A DNA stretch of 64,000 nucleotides from Owenia fusiformis. Its lineage: Eukaryota > Annelida > Polychaeta > Sabellida > Oweniidae. The stretch is from NCBI GenBank assembly GCA_903813345.2, contig CAIIXF020000011.1, positions 22,053,754 to 22,117,753 on the forward strand, in the 5' to 3' direction. Shown here piece after piece: positions 31,431-41,820 of the stretch; positions within the stretch are counted from its first letter, which is position 1; each line of letters starts with the position of its first letter. Under the pieces are notes generated by a model. It saw only the letters and a list, made by a program, of their open reading frames with translations. It was not told where the DNA came from and searched no databases. A program made the position numbers and the translations under genes.

Positions 31431-31604
31431 GATTTAATGTCCATGTGTCTATACAACCGTATGCATCAAAATGTTATTTTGCCAAAATCATCTTCACAAA
31501 TACATTGTGTATGTCTTAAAGTTGTCACACTAGGCAATGTTATGTTCTTTGTTTTTATATTTTCTTCAGTTTGCTACAATTTAGAAAATTTCCTTACATT
31601 ACAG

Positions 31605-32286
31605 GAGGCGGAACAAGAAGAAGACTGAAAAGATGCTGTTGGAACAGAAATCAGAAACTGTACAAATTACTCAAGAAAATGGCAAAATCAATGGACTCTT
31701 TGTTAAGGACTCCACTGGCAATGGTACATTACAATCAGAACATATTGAGAAACATGAGGAAATCCCTATGCATACCATGAGCACTATGAACGGTGGAGTT
31801 CTTATGAATGGCCATGGTGGGTATGTAAACGGAGGGGGTGGAATTCCCAGGGTGCAAGATCTAAATGGGGAGGAAGTCCATAGTATAAGTGAAAGTCTTC
31901 TGGGGAGTGATATAGGGAGTGAAATGGATCAGCATGATGGCTTTTACGCTAGTCCTACATCCCCAAGCAGAAATCGCAAAATAAGCACTCAAAGTATACA
32001 ACGTCAGCTGGCCATTGAAGCAGCACGCAAACACAGCTCTGGAAGCCTGGAGCGCCACCTATCACCAAATTTCGAAACCCAGTCATTACAGTCGTACCCG
32101 ACGGGAACACGACGTATTTCAATCATGAATACGAGTGGATATGAGACACCAATTTCACCGAATCCCGCAACACAACGTCGGGTCAGTGCGTTTGGAGAGA
32201 TTACAGTCATGCCAGTTGGAAATGATGCGTCATCTGATAGACAGATAATTGTTGAGGAGGAATTTGTGACTACAAGTGAAGTATAG
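31605..32286 (+). CDS. Cytoplasmic-tail exon and stop of the EB receptor
   Basis: CATTACAG acceptor; runs to a TAG at 32284-32286 and encodes about 226 residues. It begins RRNKKKTEKMLLEQK, has a low-complexity MNGGVLMNGHGGYVNGGG segment, then Ser/Pro/Arg-rich stretches (SPTSPSRNRKIS, SSGSLERHLSP, GYETPISPNP, RRVSAFGE) with many candidate basophilic and proline-directed phosphosites, and ends IVEEEFVTTSEV. I see no ITAM, TIR, death or kinase domain. The C-terminal TSEV fits a class I PDZ ligand (S/T-x-V). Signalling by phospho-dependent adaptors and PDZ partners is inferred. Confidence 0.85.
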
Positions 32287-32894
32287 ACTGCCAAATATGT
32301 GTATACATACAAAATTTATCAACCAAAACTGTTGATTCATGGTATTCACCATTTAGTGTTATTTTGTTAATTAAGTCGCATTTAAGTAAAAACATTCATA
32401 AAAACAAAAACAAACTACGACTATGTAATGTTCCAGATTGCTTTTTTCTGCAATTTGAAATGTTTCGTTTGAAAGTAAAAATATGGTATATGATACCATA
32501 GGCGTAGCATCCCCCCCCCCATAACCAATAAAAATAAAATAAAACCATGAGATAGAAGAAAAGAGCTTTAAAATGCTTTTTATTTGAAGATTCTAGCTCA
32601 ATTTTGAAGGAAGCATCAATTTTTGTAAATTCTGAACAATCTTATTTTTTGGCTTGTTCATGCCAAAATCGCTTCCCCCTGACTGAAACCCACACACCCC
32701 CTTTCTGAAAGCTGGGTACTCCCCTGGATACTAGCTATATGTGTACACTACTTGTTGATATTTAATATTATGAGTTAAATCTAAATGATCAAAATGTTGC
32801 AATGCATTATCTATATACTGTAAGGAGCTGAATGAGAGAGAAGAGCGTAATTATGTACTATTAAAAATCTAAAATGCCCATCATTACACATGTA

Positions 32895-32900
32895 AATAAA
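32895..32900 (+). terminator. Candidate polyadenylation signal of the EB receptor gene
   Basis: AATAAA about 610 nt after the stop. Earlier A-rich AATAAA-like tracts at about 32525 lie in a repeat-like region, so the true site is not certain. Confidence 0.35.
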
Positions 32901-33180
32901 TGGATTATTTTTGTATTCCAAATAAGGATGACTGAATTATTATCAAAATTAAAATGTAATGATAGTTGTGAAATAGTTTCTGGAAAAGATAAAAAGGTGT
33001 CATCAAATAATCTTAACATTGCTCCAAGCTTATTATGAAGTGTTGTTATTTATGCATTATAGTATTTGTTTTATTCTTCGCTTCGCTCTCACACATGACC
33101 CACATACAATCTAAATGGGTAGTGGAGAGTTTTTGTAAATATTTATGTTGCACTTTATTTTAGTATTCATTATGCAATAT

Positions 33181-33310
33181 ACCCATGGACTTTAAAACTT
33201 CATTTAAAAGGACCCATGGACTTTAAAACTTCATTGTAAGGGACCCATGGACTGTAAAACTTCATTTAAAGGGACCCATGGACTGTAAACTTCATTTAAA
33301 GGGACCCATT
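33181..33310 (+). repeat. 31-bp tandem repeat, about four copies
   Basis: The unit contains GACCCATGGACTTTAAAACT and TCATTTAAAGG. It lies downstream of the EB receptor gene. No coding sense. Confidence 0.85.
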
Positions 33311-33414
33311 CAACATTGTACAGATGCTGATAATATATGTCAGATTATAATCACAAAATAAACATGAATGTACATTAATCACAAACATACTGTATATTAT
33401 TTTTATTTCTTATA

Positions 33415-33560
33415 TCAGCACTTGAAGTTATGACAAATTGTTATAGTCTCCAACTTTTTTGTGGACGTTGTTTGGGAGTTGGTGTTTGGCATTCAGGGGT
33501 TTGGTGTTTGGTGTCTGTAACAAATGACAGATTGCACATTAATGCCTCACTTGTACCCTG
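33415..33560 (+). repeat. Dispersed repeat, GTGGTGACAT family, copy 3
   Basis: CACTTGAAGTTATGACAAATTG, TCTCCAACTTTTTTGTGGAC and the GTGTTTGGC tract match the other copies. Its 3' end reaches TTAATGCCTCACTTG. Confidence 0.6.
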
Positions 33561-33771
33561 AACCCTGATGCTTAGAGCCAAGTACATTAGATGCATATGA
33601 AAGTCTCTTCAAACTATTCCAAGGAGTAGTTTGTTTGGTGTGAAATACTGATATAATGTCCCAACTGGACCTTATTATGCTCAGCCTAGACAGGTTCAAA
33701 TGCAAAACCTTAAGTAATATGATTTTTTTTTATCATGAAGCTGTTTAAATTTTCCACTTGGACATCTTTAA

Positions 33772-34479
33772 AGTGTCTCACATATTCGATCAAAATTTGC
33801 CATGCAAACATGTTAGTCTACTTTACTGGCCCCCCTTGCTGTAACAAGGAACCCAAAACACATTAAAACGTAAACATAAACCAATTAGTCACTTCACTAT
33901 GAAAGTGAGGGATGTACGCTGTGTGCATGGACTAACACAATATCAGTGGTCATTTACTGTGTCAACTTAGTAACCCTTGCATATCGTGCTCACTCAAGTA
34001 TTGAATAATTTTTTTATGATCTAAATGTTTGTGGTTTATAAAAAAATGTGATATGTTTTAGTTAGAAATACATTAATTAATATATTCATTCAAACAGCAC
34101 TAGAATGCGGGAAGAAAGAGCAATGGTGACAAAATGCAGACAGAATTTTCCGTAAGGGTTTCAAACATTTCTGAACACAATCATACATGTACTTCATGTG
34201 TACTGTTATTTTTAGTGCTATATTTATAGATATAATTTCACGTATTAAAATCATATTTTCCAGCAATGACTTCAAATTCGGAACCACACCCATATCACAT
34301 TTTCTTCAATAACTCCAAACATGTGTAAACATTGACCATGTGCATATAAATTCAGATTTCACGAGCTCTTTCCTATTCGAGTACCTCATACACCCCTGCA
34401 TGGATTTGAGTTTGATTCGCCTTTTATACGTGAGCCGACACACTCGCAAACGCTGATTGGATAAAGATTGCGAGAATCT
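33772..34479. mobile_element. TTAA-flanked non-autonomous transposon, copy 2
   Basis: 708 bp bounded by TTAA (33768-33771 and 34480-34483), a second copy of 5182-5929 with a few small deletions. Minisatellite units lie immediately on both sides, which fixes the insertion boundaries well. Confidence 0.8.
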
Positions 34480-34690
34480 TTAAATGTTCCACTTGGACTA
34501 GTTCAAATTTTCTACTCGGACCTGTTCAAATGTTCCACTTGAACCAGACAAATTCAAATGTTCCACTTGGATCAGTTCAAATGTTTCACATGGACCTGTT
34601 CAGATGTTCCACTTGGACAAGTTCAAATGTTTCACATGGACCTGTTCAGATGTTCCACTTGGACACGTTTAAATGTTCCACATGGACCTG

Positions 34691-35519
34691 TATGGTGTTT
34701 AAACTGCTTCTTTATTCGGTACATTAATATTCCATAAATACCAAATAAAACAAACAATTTACCAAACCTTTACCCAATCTATCGCATGTTTTTTATTTTA
34801 TCAAATGTAATAATCTATACAATTTATATTCGCTAAATAGTTTCACTTGTTCTTTGTATTGACATTCACATTTGATATTTATACATGTATTTGTGTGATG
34901 CAGCGAATCAATTTGTTTTCCTTAACGTGCGTATAATTCAATTAATTATTTGTACATTCGGTATTTAAATTATTTATATTCGGTAAATACCGAATGCCAC
35001 ATTCGATAAATTTCGTTATTTTTCGATAATTTACGAGACTTTTAGCCACGTGATATATTTGTACGATGTAGAATAGCTGCGCGGCCATTTTGCAAATCTC
35101 GAAGTCACGTGACAAGATATCGAACAACAACGCAAGTTATCGAATATTACTTTATTGCATTCGGTAAATAGCAAATTAACTTTCGGTAAAATGCATTAAC
35201 TATGTCATAGAAAAATAAACCATTTGGTAAATATAGGCAAACTTATTTCGGTAGGGTTCAAATAGAAATTCAATATTGTGCATATAATGTGTTACTCTTA
35301 AGGAATACCATAACAATTTACGCAAAAATATCATTCAACGAATGAAATCTGTAATTTAATGCACATAGTATTAAGTGATTGGCTATTTTGAAAACTTAAT
35401 TTGCTGTAACAAACATATAAACGTTTTTCCCGAATGGAAAAATGATTTAGCGAATATAAATGTTTCATATATCGAATATATTTGAATTTAATGAATAAAG
35501 AAGCAAAAATAATGCCATA
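34691..35519. mobile_element. 829-bp transposon with TATGGYRTT and GCTTCTTTATTC termini
   Basis: Inserted in the 23-bp array with a direct repeat GACCTG (34685-34690, 35520-35525). Left terminus TATGGTGTTTAAACTGCTTC-TTTATTC; inverse right terminus TATGGCATTATTTTTGCTTC-TTTATTC. The interior is rich in ATTCGGTA motifs, including the palindrome ATTCGGTAAATACCGAAT (34979-34996). No coding capacity. Superfamily not assigned. Confidence 0.75.
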
Positions 35520-36230
35520 GACCTGTTCAGATGTTTCACTTTGACAAGTTTAAATGTTCCACTTGGACAAGTTCAAATGTTCCACTTGGACAAGTTCAAA
35601 TGTTCCACATGGACCAGTTCAAATGTTCCATATGGACCTGTTCAGATGTTCCACATGGACAAGTTCAAATGTTCCACATGGACCTGTTCAGATGTTTCAC
35701 TTGGACATGTTTAAATGTTCCACATGGACCTGTTCAGATGTTTCACTTTGAAAAGTTTAAATATTCCTTCATGGACTTGTTCAGATGTTCCACTTGGAAA
35801 AGTTCAAATGTTTCCCATGGACCTGTTCAGATGTTCCACTTGGACAAGTTCAAATGTTCCACATGGACCTGTTCAGATGTTCCACTTGGACAAGTTCAAA
35901 TGTTTCACATGGACAAGTTCAAATGTTCCACTTGGACAAGTTCAAATGTTCCACTTGGACCAGTTCAAATGTTCCACATGAACCTGTTCAGATGTTCCAC
36001 TTGGACAAGTTCAAATGTTTCACATGGACCTGTTCAGATGTTCCACTTGGACAAGTTCAAATGTTTCACATAGACCTGTTCAGATGTTCCACTTGGACAA
36101 GTTCAAATGTTTCATCTGGACCTGTTCAAATGATCCACTTGGACAAGTTCAAATGTTCCACTTGAACCAGTTCAAATGTTTCACATGATGCAAATGTTTC
36201 ACATGGTCCTGTTCAATCTTAGCACTTTGC

Positions 36231-36934
36231 ACACATCACATTTTTATTCAAACACATTCTACCCAGATAAGTCTTGCCAGAAAATAAAATTCTGATTTAA
36301 AAAAACTTTGAAAGTTTATATCGAAATGCAAAACTACAATGTGACACACTTTGATGACACCCAAGATGTATACGATCCACCAGATGTGTGTGTGTGTGAA
36401 TGTCTTGAAGACAACATGGAAGCAATATGTTACTAAAGAAATGCTCATCACGTTGCTCTATCCATATGTTCATAAATAACTTCATGTTTCAGTGACCCTT
36501 TCTTTATACAAACCTATTACATATTAGAGTTATAACAACCGTGAAAAACAACATTATGTAGCATCAGTTCAGGTGATGATTTTCAGCATATTATTTGGTG
36601 CTTGTTCACAATCACAAAATAGATTTTAAAGGTTTTGAGTTTTCATTCATAAATATTGTCTCGAGTAATTGATGGTTAGGTTTATGTATTGTATATGATT
36701 TTGCCTTCAGGCTTGTGTTCTGATCTGACTGGAATACTGATTACTTTGTAAATACAATAGTAATTAATTTAATTTCAGTTTAAATTAATTGAAGCTCAAA
36801 TATGGTCATTGTGAATGCTGCATTTATGACAAATGGTGATTTATTGTGGACAGAGTAGAACTAATGCTACATACATGGGATACTTATTGTTTAGGCGATG
36901 AATAGTTTTTGTTGTTTACTGGACATGACATAAA
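36231..36934. other. Upstream region of the SUEL/CUB gene
   Basis: No exon seen. It presumably holds the promoter and 5' UTR of the following gene, but no clear TATA box or initiator could be assigned. A short TG repeat is at about 36386-36398. Confidence 0.4.
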
Positions 36935-36995
36935 ATGGATATTATTTATGTGATTTTTGGATTAACCTGCCTGATCCCAGGTGGGAAAACAACAG
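36935..36995 (+). CDS. Signal-peptide exon of the SUEL/CUB protein
   Basis: ATG in a TAAA-ATG-G context; encodes MDIIYVIFGLTCLIPGGKTT and leaves in phase 1 at GTATGT. The hydrophobic IIYVIFGLTCLI core is a good signal peptide. Confidence 0.8.
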
Positions 36996-37731
36996 GTATG
37001 TTGAGATTATTATTTTTGTTTATTTATTTATTTATTTAAATGTGATTCATTTACAATTTTTAAATTATTTTTCATTCCTCCTCATTCAACCAATTGAGTA
37101 TTCTTATTGACTCATTACTATTATACAAATGTTCAAACAAATTTGTACATCATTACTCCAATTAATTTAATAAATAAATGAATGTGCATGTTTTGAAAAA
37201 AAGTTTTATGATCTCAATTATACTATTTTATTATCTTTGTATTTTAACCCCAAAACTGTTATTTATTAGTGCTTCAGTATTAATTTGATGTACATATCAT
37301 CTATTGATTAAAACGTATATTCAATTGTAATTACACAACAATCTACATTTAGCTAAATGCCTGGGGTCTGGCTCATGTGATATCATTTCGAATTCATCAT
37401 TGTATGAGTGATCAAAATCATGATCATTATCAATTTCATTAATATAAATAACACAATTACATTCAATAGCATTTTTATGTCACCACCAAAAAGTGGTTGT
37501 TGTCAAATGGGATTGCATTGTTTCAGGATTGATTGAAACAGTGAGCAAATCAATTATTTCCTTTATATAAAATAAATAAATATTGCATAAATTGTATTAT
37601 CAAATCTGTCAAACTTCAAAATCAAGAAAGCTGAGAGAGTGGTTGCTATGGTGAAAATCAAAATATCAAATGTAACTAGGATGGAAAAGTGTGATTAAAT
37701 GAAATAAACAAAGCATTATATTTTTTCATAG

Positions 37732-37901
37732 ATCTGACGCTACATGAAGTTAGTGGTTGCTATGGTGAAGCCAAAGATGTCATATGCAATGAAGGGGAGA
37801 TGATACATGTCATCAGTGATTTCCATGGTAGCAGTGACTCTGGTTGTAGGTACATGCCCACAGACAAGTGTAAAATACCAAACTTTGGATTTACCACAGA
37901 G
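37732..37901 (+). CDS. SUEL domain 1, first half
   Basis: TTTCATAG acceptor, GTTAGT donor (weak), phase 1 to 0. Encodes SGCYGEAKDVICNEGEMIHV-ISDFHG then the DSGCRYMPTDKCKIP segment, typical of the N-terminal half of galactose-binding lectin domains (C-x-EGEMIHV core). Confidence 0.8.
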
Positions 37902-38180
37902 GTTAGTTAAGAAAGATAAAGGTAGTAATTTGAGTCCATGTGGCTTACACTATTGGCTTAAAATGTACATGTATGTGTCTTCAGACAAGTGTTAGGCTTA
38001 TAAAAATGAAACCTATATTTCACTCGAAACCACATGGATTGTTCTGTTGACTATAAATGTAACAAGGCTCATAATTTTAATATTCTTAGTTTTTGTGGTA
38101 TGATTCAGATGTAAAATTGTAAAATTATTAATACCTTTGATCAAATACAATATAATGTTTGTTTGTTGACTGTTCTCTAG

Positions 38181-38307
38181 GTGAAACTAATGTGTAATGG
38201 GAAGAGCCACTGTGTCCACACGGCGGATGACAAAACCGCACGACAATTTTGTTCCCCAGTGAATGTTTATACTAACTACCAGCAGATAGAATACAAATGT
38301 GTACAAG
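38181..38307 (+). CDS. SUEL domain 1, second half
   Basis: GTTCTCTAG acceptor, GTACCA donor, phase 0 to 1. VKLMCNGKSHC and NYQQIEYKCV match the closing strands. The usual DPCxGTxKYL ligand loop is replaced by SPVNVYTNYQQIEY, so canonical rhamnose/galactose binding may be lost. Confidence 0.8.
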
Positions 38308-38703
38308 GTACCAACACCTTTAATGGATCATTATGCATGTTATCAAAAATTCACTGTTCAAAGTGACAAAGATAGATATTGCGACTTGAACTATTCAAAA
38401 AGCTTTTCTATTTTCAAGTCACACATGTTTTTCAACCAAGACATGTGATGCTTTAAATTATCTCTTTGTAACATTTTTGTACTTTTTTAACTCAATCAAA
38501 ATTGTCTGACTGGTGGTCTTCAATTCTCTGTAATGGATAATTAAAAGCATTTTTGTTTCTATCATTTATTTTACTACATTTTTGTTTCGTTGTTCATTTT
38601 GTTGCTTTACACATATTTCTTGAATTTTTTTTATGATTTTCCAATGTTACCTCTTGTACTATTTGAAGAGTTAAGAACAGATTATGATTTTTCGTGTTTT
38701 CAG

Positions 38704-39036
38704 AATCAGTGGTCTTAGACATCTGTTCATCAAATGAGGTATTACTAGAATCAGGTTATATCTCATCCCCAAACTATCCAAATGGTTACCTAAGCAACAG
38801 TGAATGCTATTGCAGCATACATACTGAACGTTCTGACCTCGTTCACCTTGAAGTTCTTGACCTTGACCTTAGCAGTGGGATTCCTTGCTCTGATTGGCTC
38901 GAAATAGACACTCTAACGGGACATCCCTACAGATTATGTGGATCATCTTTTAACGAGTTTACAGCAACTAACTTGACATTGAGCTTCAATAGTCAAGAAA
39001 AGACACCACATAAAGGTTTCTGGTTGTATTTTAGGA
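38704..39036 (+). CDS. CUB domain 1
   Basis: GTGTTTTCAG acceptor, GTAAGT donor, 333 nt, phase 1-1; one whole CUB domain. ISSPNYPNGYLSNSECYCSI, CSDWLEI, YRLCGSSF and FWLYFR mark its landmarks. In the C-x-W position there is C-x-C, adding a cysteine. NLTL is a potential N-glycosylation site. Confidence 0.85.
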
Positions 39037-39179
39037 GTAAGTATGACATGTTTTGTAGAATTTATAAATGTGAATGAACATTGGTCCATTAGTAAAAACA
39101 AAGAACAACTTGTGTGATGTACCTGTATTTTTACTCATATGGTGAACATATGGAATTGCCCACCCATCCATTTGTTAGC

Positions 39180-39275
39180 ATAAGTGTTGACATATTGATA
39201 TAGTCTCCAAGTTTTTTGTGGATGGTGTTTGACGGTTGGTGTTCAGTGTTTAATGTCTAACAAATGGAAGGTGGT
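39180..39275 (+). repeat. Dispersed repeat, GTGGTGACAT family, fragment
   Basis: GTTGACATATTGATATAGTC-TCCAAG then TTTTTTGTGGATGGTGTTTG; a short copy in the intron before the second SUEL exon. Confidence 0.55.
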
Positions 39276-39471
39276 TTGAAATGCTTACCGATCAACGTTA
39301 TTGTTTTGAGTTCACTGTTTACATACATTTAGTTGTATCTCACTGTATATAAGTGCTACAGCAAATCAATTAGGATTGCAATAAAAATGATAGTGTTTGA
39401 ACAACAAAGTAAATCTCATGAATGAACACCATTAAAGATGTCTCTTAAGTTGAAATTATTGTGTATTCCAG

Positions 39472-39942
39472 CAATCCGTAACTCAAAGGCTCTTATAAAA
39501 TGCAAGCAGATACCCAAAACAACAAAAGCAACAACAACATCATCAACAACTACAACAACCATTGCAACAACTACAGCAAAAGCAACTACCCTTGGTAGAA
39601 CCAAACAACCTAAAATTGATAAATCTGTCCAAACCATACCCTATAATGGAGCAGGGATCCCGTCAAAGTATATGGTACATGGGTGTTTTGGAGCATTACT
39701 CCATTTTGAATGTGGGCCTAATGAAATGATTCATATTGTCCGTGATGTTTATGGGGTCTCTATGGATGACAGCCGATGCACATTTGATGAGTCTGATTGT
39801 TCAATAGAGGCTAAAAATCAACACAGTTTAGTAACAAAAGTCTGTACTGGGAAACAACAATGTCCAAACTTTATCGTGAATCGAATGTTTTGTGGGACAG
39901 TCACAACAAATTATCAACATGTGGAATATGAATGTGTACCAA
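39472..39942 (+). CDS. Thr-rich linker plus SUEL domain 2
   Basis: GTATTCCAG acceptor, GTGAGT donor, 471 nt, phase 1-1. A tract of Thr/Ala/Lys repeats is followed by a full SUEL domain in a single exon: HGCFGALLHFECGPNEMIHI, VRDVYGVS, KVCTGKQQC, FCGTVTTNYQHVEYEC. Domain 1 is split by an intron and domain 2 is not, so one has gained or lost an intron. Confidence 0.85.
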
Positions 39943-40336
39943 GTGAGTAAAGCGAAAACAATTTTTTTGCAGAGATTTTTACATGCACTTTATGATATCA
40001 AGACAAAAAAGCTTTGAATTCATGGTTCATGGGTCAGAACAGAATTATTTTGATTTCTTCAGTCAATTTAATCTTAATTAAGAACAATGGTGTCTATTAT
40101 ATATATATATATGTGTATATTACAGTTACTTTATACTATTATAAACAGAAACGAAACAACGTCATTCACATTTTGAATGATATCCTATATTTTATTCAAT
40201 GGAAGCTTTTCAATGGAAGTTTCTAAAACTCATTTTTACAAATACTGTTTATATATTTTTTATAATGTTATGCAGGAGATATAAAAGGAAATACTTTAAG
40301 AGTACAAGTATCCATTTGAGACTGTTCTACTTCCAG

Positions 40337-40669
40337 GAGCTTGGACGCCTAACATCTGTAGCGAATTTCTCTATAAATCCACCACATCTTACATCCGAAG
40401 CCCCGGGTACCCAAACCCATACTCCCACAATGCAAACTGTTCTTGCATAATCACCAGTGACAATGCACAGGAAATCAAACTCTCCTTGACAACATTCAGT
40501 CTCTATGACAACGATGAGAAGTGTCTTGATTGGCTGGAGATGAGCTATGGAGGAGAGGGACATAAATTATGTGGGACAAAGTTTGGACATGCAGTTTCAG
40601 ATAGCTACATGTTGAACTACCACACGGATGAGCAAAATTCAGGACCTGGCTTTATGTTGCTCATAACAG
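40337..40669 (+). CDS. CUB domain 2
   Basis: CTACTTCCAG acceptor, GTGAGA donor, 333 nt, phase 1-1. IRSPGYPNPYSHNANCSCII, CLDWLEM, HKLCGTKF and GPGFMLLIT. It shares the unusual C-x-C with CUB 1, supporting block duplication. The start is inferred from splice consensus and frame; 19 coding residues precede the first SPGYP motif. Confidence 0.85.
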
Positions 40670-40912
40670 GTGAGAGTAAAGGCTATTAGACTAGCATTAA
40701 GGTAGACAGGGTGGAATAAATGGTGAGACTAAATGAATAAGTACAGATGTCATGCATGATTAGTCTGACAGTTGATCCAAATGGCCCGACTTAGTTATCC
40801 AAGAACCCCTTTCATTAAGTTCTCTCATCCTGTGTATTTATATCAGGAGATGTTTATATTTATTTTATTTACTTATTTTTATTTGTTTATTTTTCATTTA
40901 TCTTTATTTCAG

Positions 40913-41526
40913 GAGGAGATGGTTATAATGTGACAGTGACTTGTAATGTAAAACAAAGAGCCCCAACCACCACCACCAGCACAACCAGTACAACAACCAC
41001 CACCACCACCCCAACCAGTACAACAATGACACCTACAACCACCACTACAATACAAACCACACCCACCACCAAAGCAGAACCAACCACCACAAAGCCCAAG
41101 CAAGACATAAATATAGATGAAGGATCACTTACAGTTGATGAGGATGATAACAACAAAGATGAACATGACATTGTATTTACAGATATTAAAAACTTTGCAC
41201 ATAACATCAATCTCAACATTGGCCATGATGAAACCACGGAGAACCCTGATTGGATGAAGCATACAAGTAGCGTGTTCGAACCGCCCAGACGAACAACCAA
41301 TAGGATTCTAGGTACACGAAGTAGGCCAAGAGAAACCACCAAAAACATGAGACATATTGAGGCAGAGCTCAAAGTGTCGCCAACATATGCCAGTAAGAGG
41401 CCGATGAACAGAGACAATACACGCAGAACTTCTACTGCTGATAAGTTAACTAGTTCAGGAATTGACTTGAGAAATTTTGGATTAGTTAAATTGCTAGCTT
41501 TATGCATAATATTCCTCATTTATTAA
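40913..41526 (+). CDS. Mucin-like stalk and GPI-type C-terminus
   Basis: ATTTCAG acceptor; stop TAA at 41524-41526. Begins DGYNVTVTCNVKQRAP (the last CUB strand), then about 45 residues dominated by Thr with Pro (dense O-glycosylation candidate), an acidic DEDDNNKDEHD region, a basic stretch, and ends TSSGIDLRNFG followed by LVKLLALCIIFLIY. A short hydrophobic end with no cytoplasmic tail fits a GPI-anchor signal; a C-terminal membrane helix is the alternative. Confidence 0.8.
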
Positions 41527-41585
41527 AGGCTTATTTTTGTATACAATTTTTTAAACTGTTCAATAATGCTTATTTTATGTTGATG

Positions 41586-41591
41586 AATAAA
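41586..41591 (+). terminator. Polyadenylation signal of the SUEL/CUB gene
   Basis: AATAAA 60 nt past the stop codon, with T-rich sequence around it. This gives a very short 3' UTR. Confidence 0.6.
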
Positions 41592-41699
41592 TATTAATTT
41601 GGTATACTGTAAGCTATCGTTTCAAAAACCATAGTCAGCCATTTCACCACATTATAATGCAGGAGTCAACCATGTACATATGCTTGGATTATGGTAATA

Positions 41700-41820
41700 T
41701 GCAAAGTGTCACCACCTGTCATTTGTTACAGACACCGACCACTGAATGTTAACCCTCTTCAACAAAAAAATTGGAGACTATGACAATACATGTATGTCAC
41801 TTCTTGCTAACATGAAAATA
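41700..41820 (-). repeat. Dispersed repeat, GTGGTGACAT family, inverted copy
   Basis: Read on the minus strand it has GACATACATGTATTGTCATA-GTCTCCAATTTTTTTG, the GTTAACATTCAGTGGTCGGT segment and GTAACAAATGACAGGTGG-TGACAC. Confidence 0.6.

Larger units (their letters stand above)
4776..32286 (+). other. Gene span: multi-EB-module single-pass membrane receptor
   Basis: Twenty-two exons, each flanked by phase 1 introns, encode one six-cysteine module with spacing C-x5-C-x6-C-x4/5-C-x-C-x10-C. A 42-nt juxtamembrane exon, an 82-nt transmembrane exon and a 682-nt tail exon follow. Without the missing signal-peptide exon the coding parts sum to about 1190 residues, and the frame closes exactly. The module resembles EB/EGF-like repeats of invertebrate surface and secreted proteins. 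Symmetric 1-1 phases allow exon duplication or skipping without frame change. An adhesion or pattern-recognition role is plausible for such a tail-bearing receptor but not shown. The link of the 4776 exon to the rest across 10.8 kb is the weakest point. Confidence 0.75.
33742..36230 (+). repeat. 23-bp minisatellite, interrupted by two transposons
   Basis: Units of 23 bp alternate between TTCCACTTGGACAAGTTCAA-ATG and TTCCACATGGACCTGTTCAG-ATG types. Three blocks remain: a remnant at 33742-33767, 34480-34690 and 35520-36230 (about 31 units). The gaps are two transposon insertions (33772-34479 and 34691-35519). Several long frames are open through the array but are artefacts of periodicity with no start or splice context. 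Confidence 0.9.
36935..41526 (+). other. Gene span: SUEL-CUB-SUEL-CUB GPI-type surface protein
   Basis: Seven coding exons (61, 170, 127, 333, 471, 333 and 614 nt) total 2109 nt, an exact frame of 702 residues plus stop. Order: signal peptide, galactose-lectin (SUEL) domain, CUB domain, Thr-rich linker, second SUEL, second CUB, Thr/Pro-rich mucin-like stalk, hydrophobic C-terminus. Both CUB exons are 333 nt with phase 1-1 boundaries, so the SUEL-CUB pair was probably duplicated as a block. SUEL and CUB domains occur in egg-coat, adhesion and immune-recognition proteins. A secreted or membrane-anchored carbohydrate- or protein-binding role is inferred. Confidence 0.85.

Noticed and set aside
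35531-36165. Overlapping 88-180-codon frames with a 23-residue repeat
   Set aside because: A 23-bp unit read in any frame gives a 23-residue period. There is no splice signal, no Kozak context and no composition difference between frames, so it is minisatellite, not coding.
40909-41519. Minus-strand frames opposite the mucin stalk (Val-rich, Cys/Gly-rich)
   Set aside because: They are the complement of the Thr codon repeats of the SUEL/CUB stalk.
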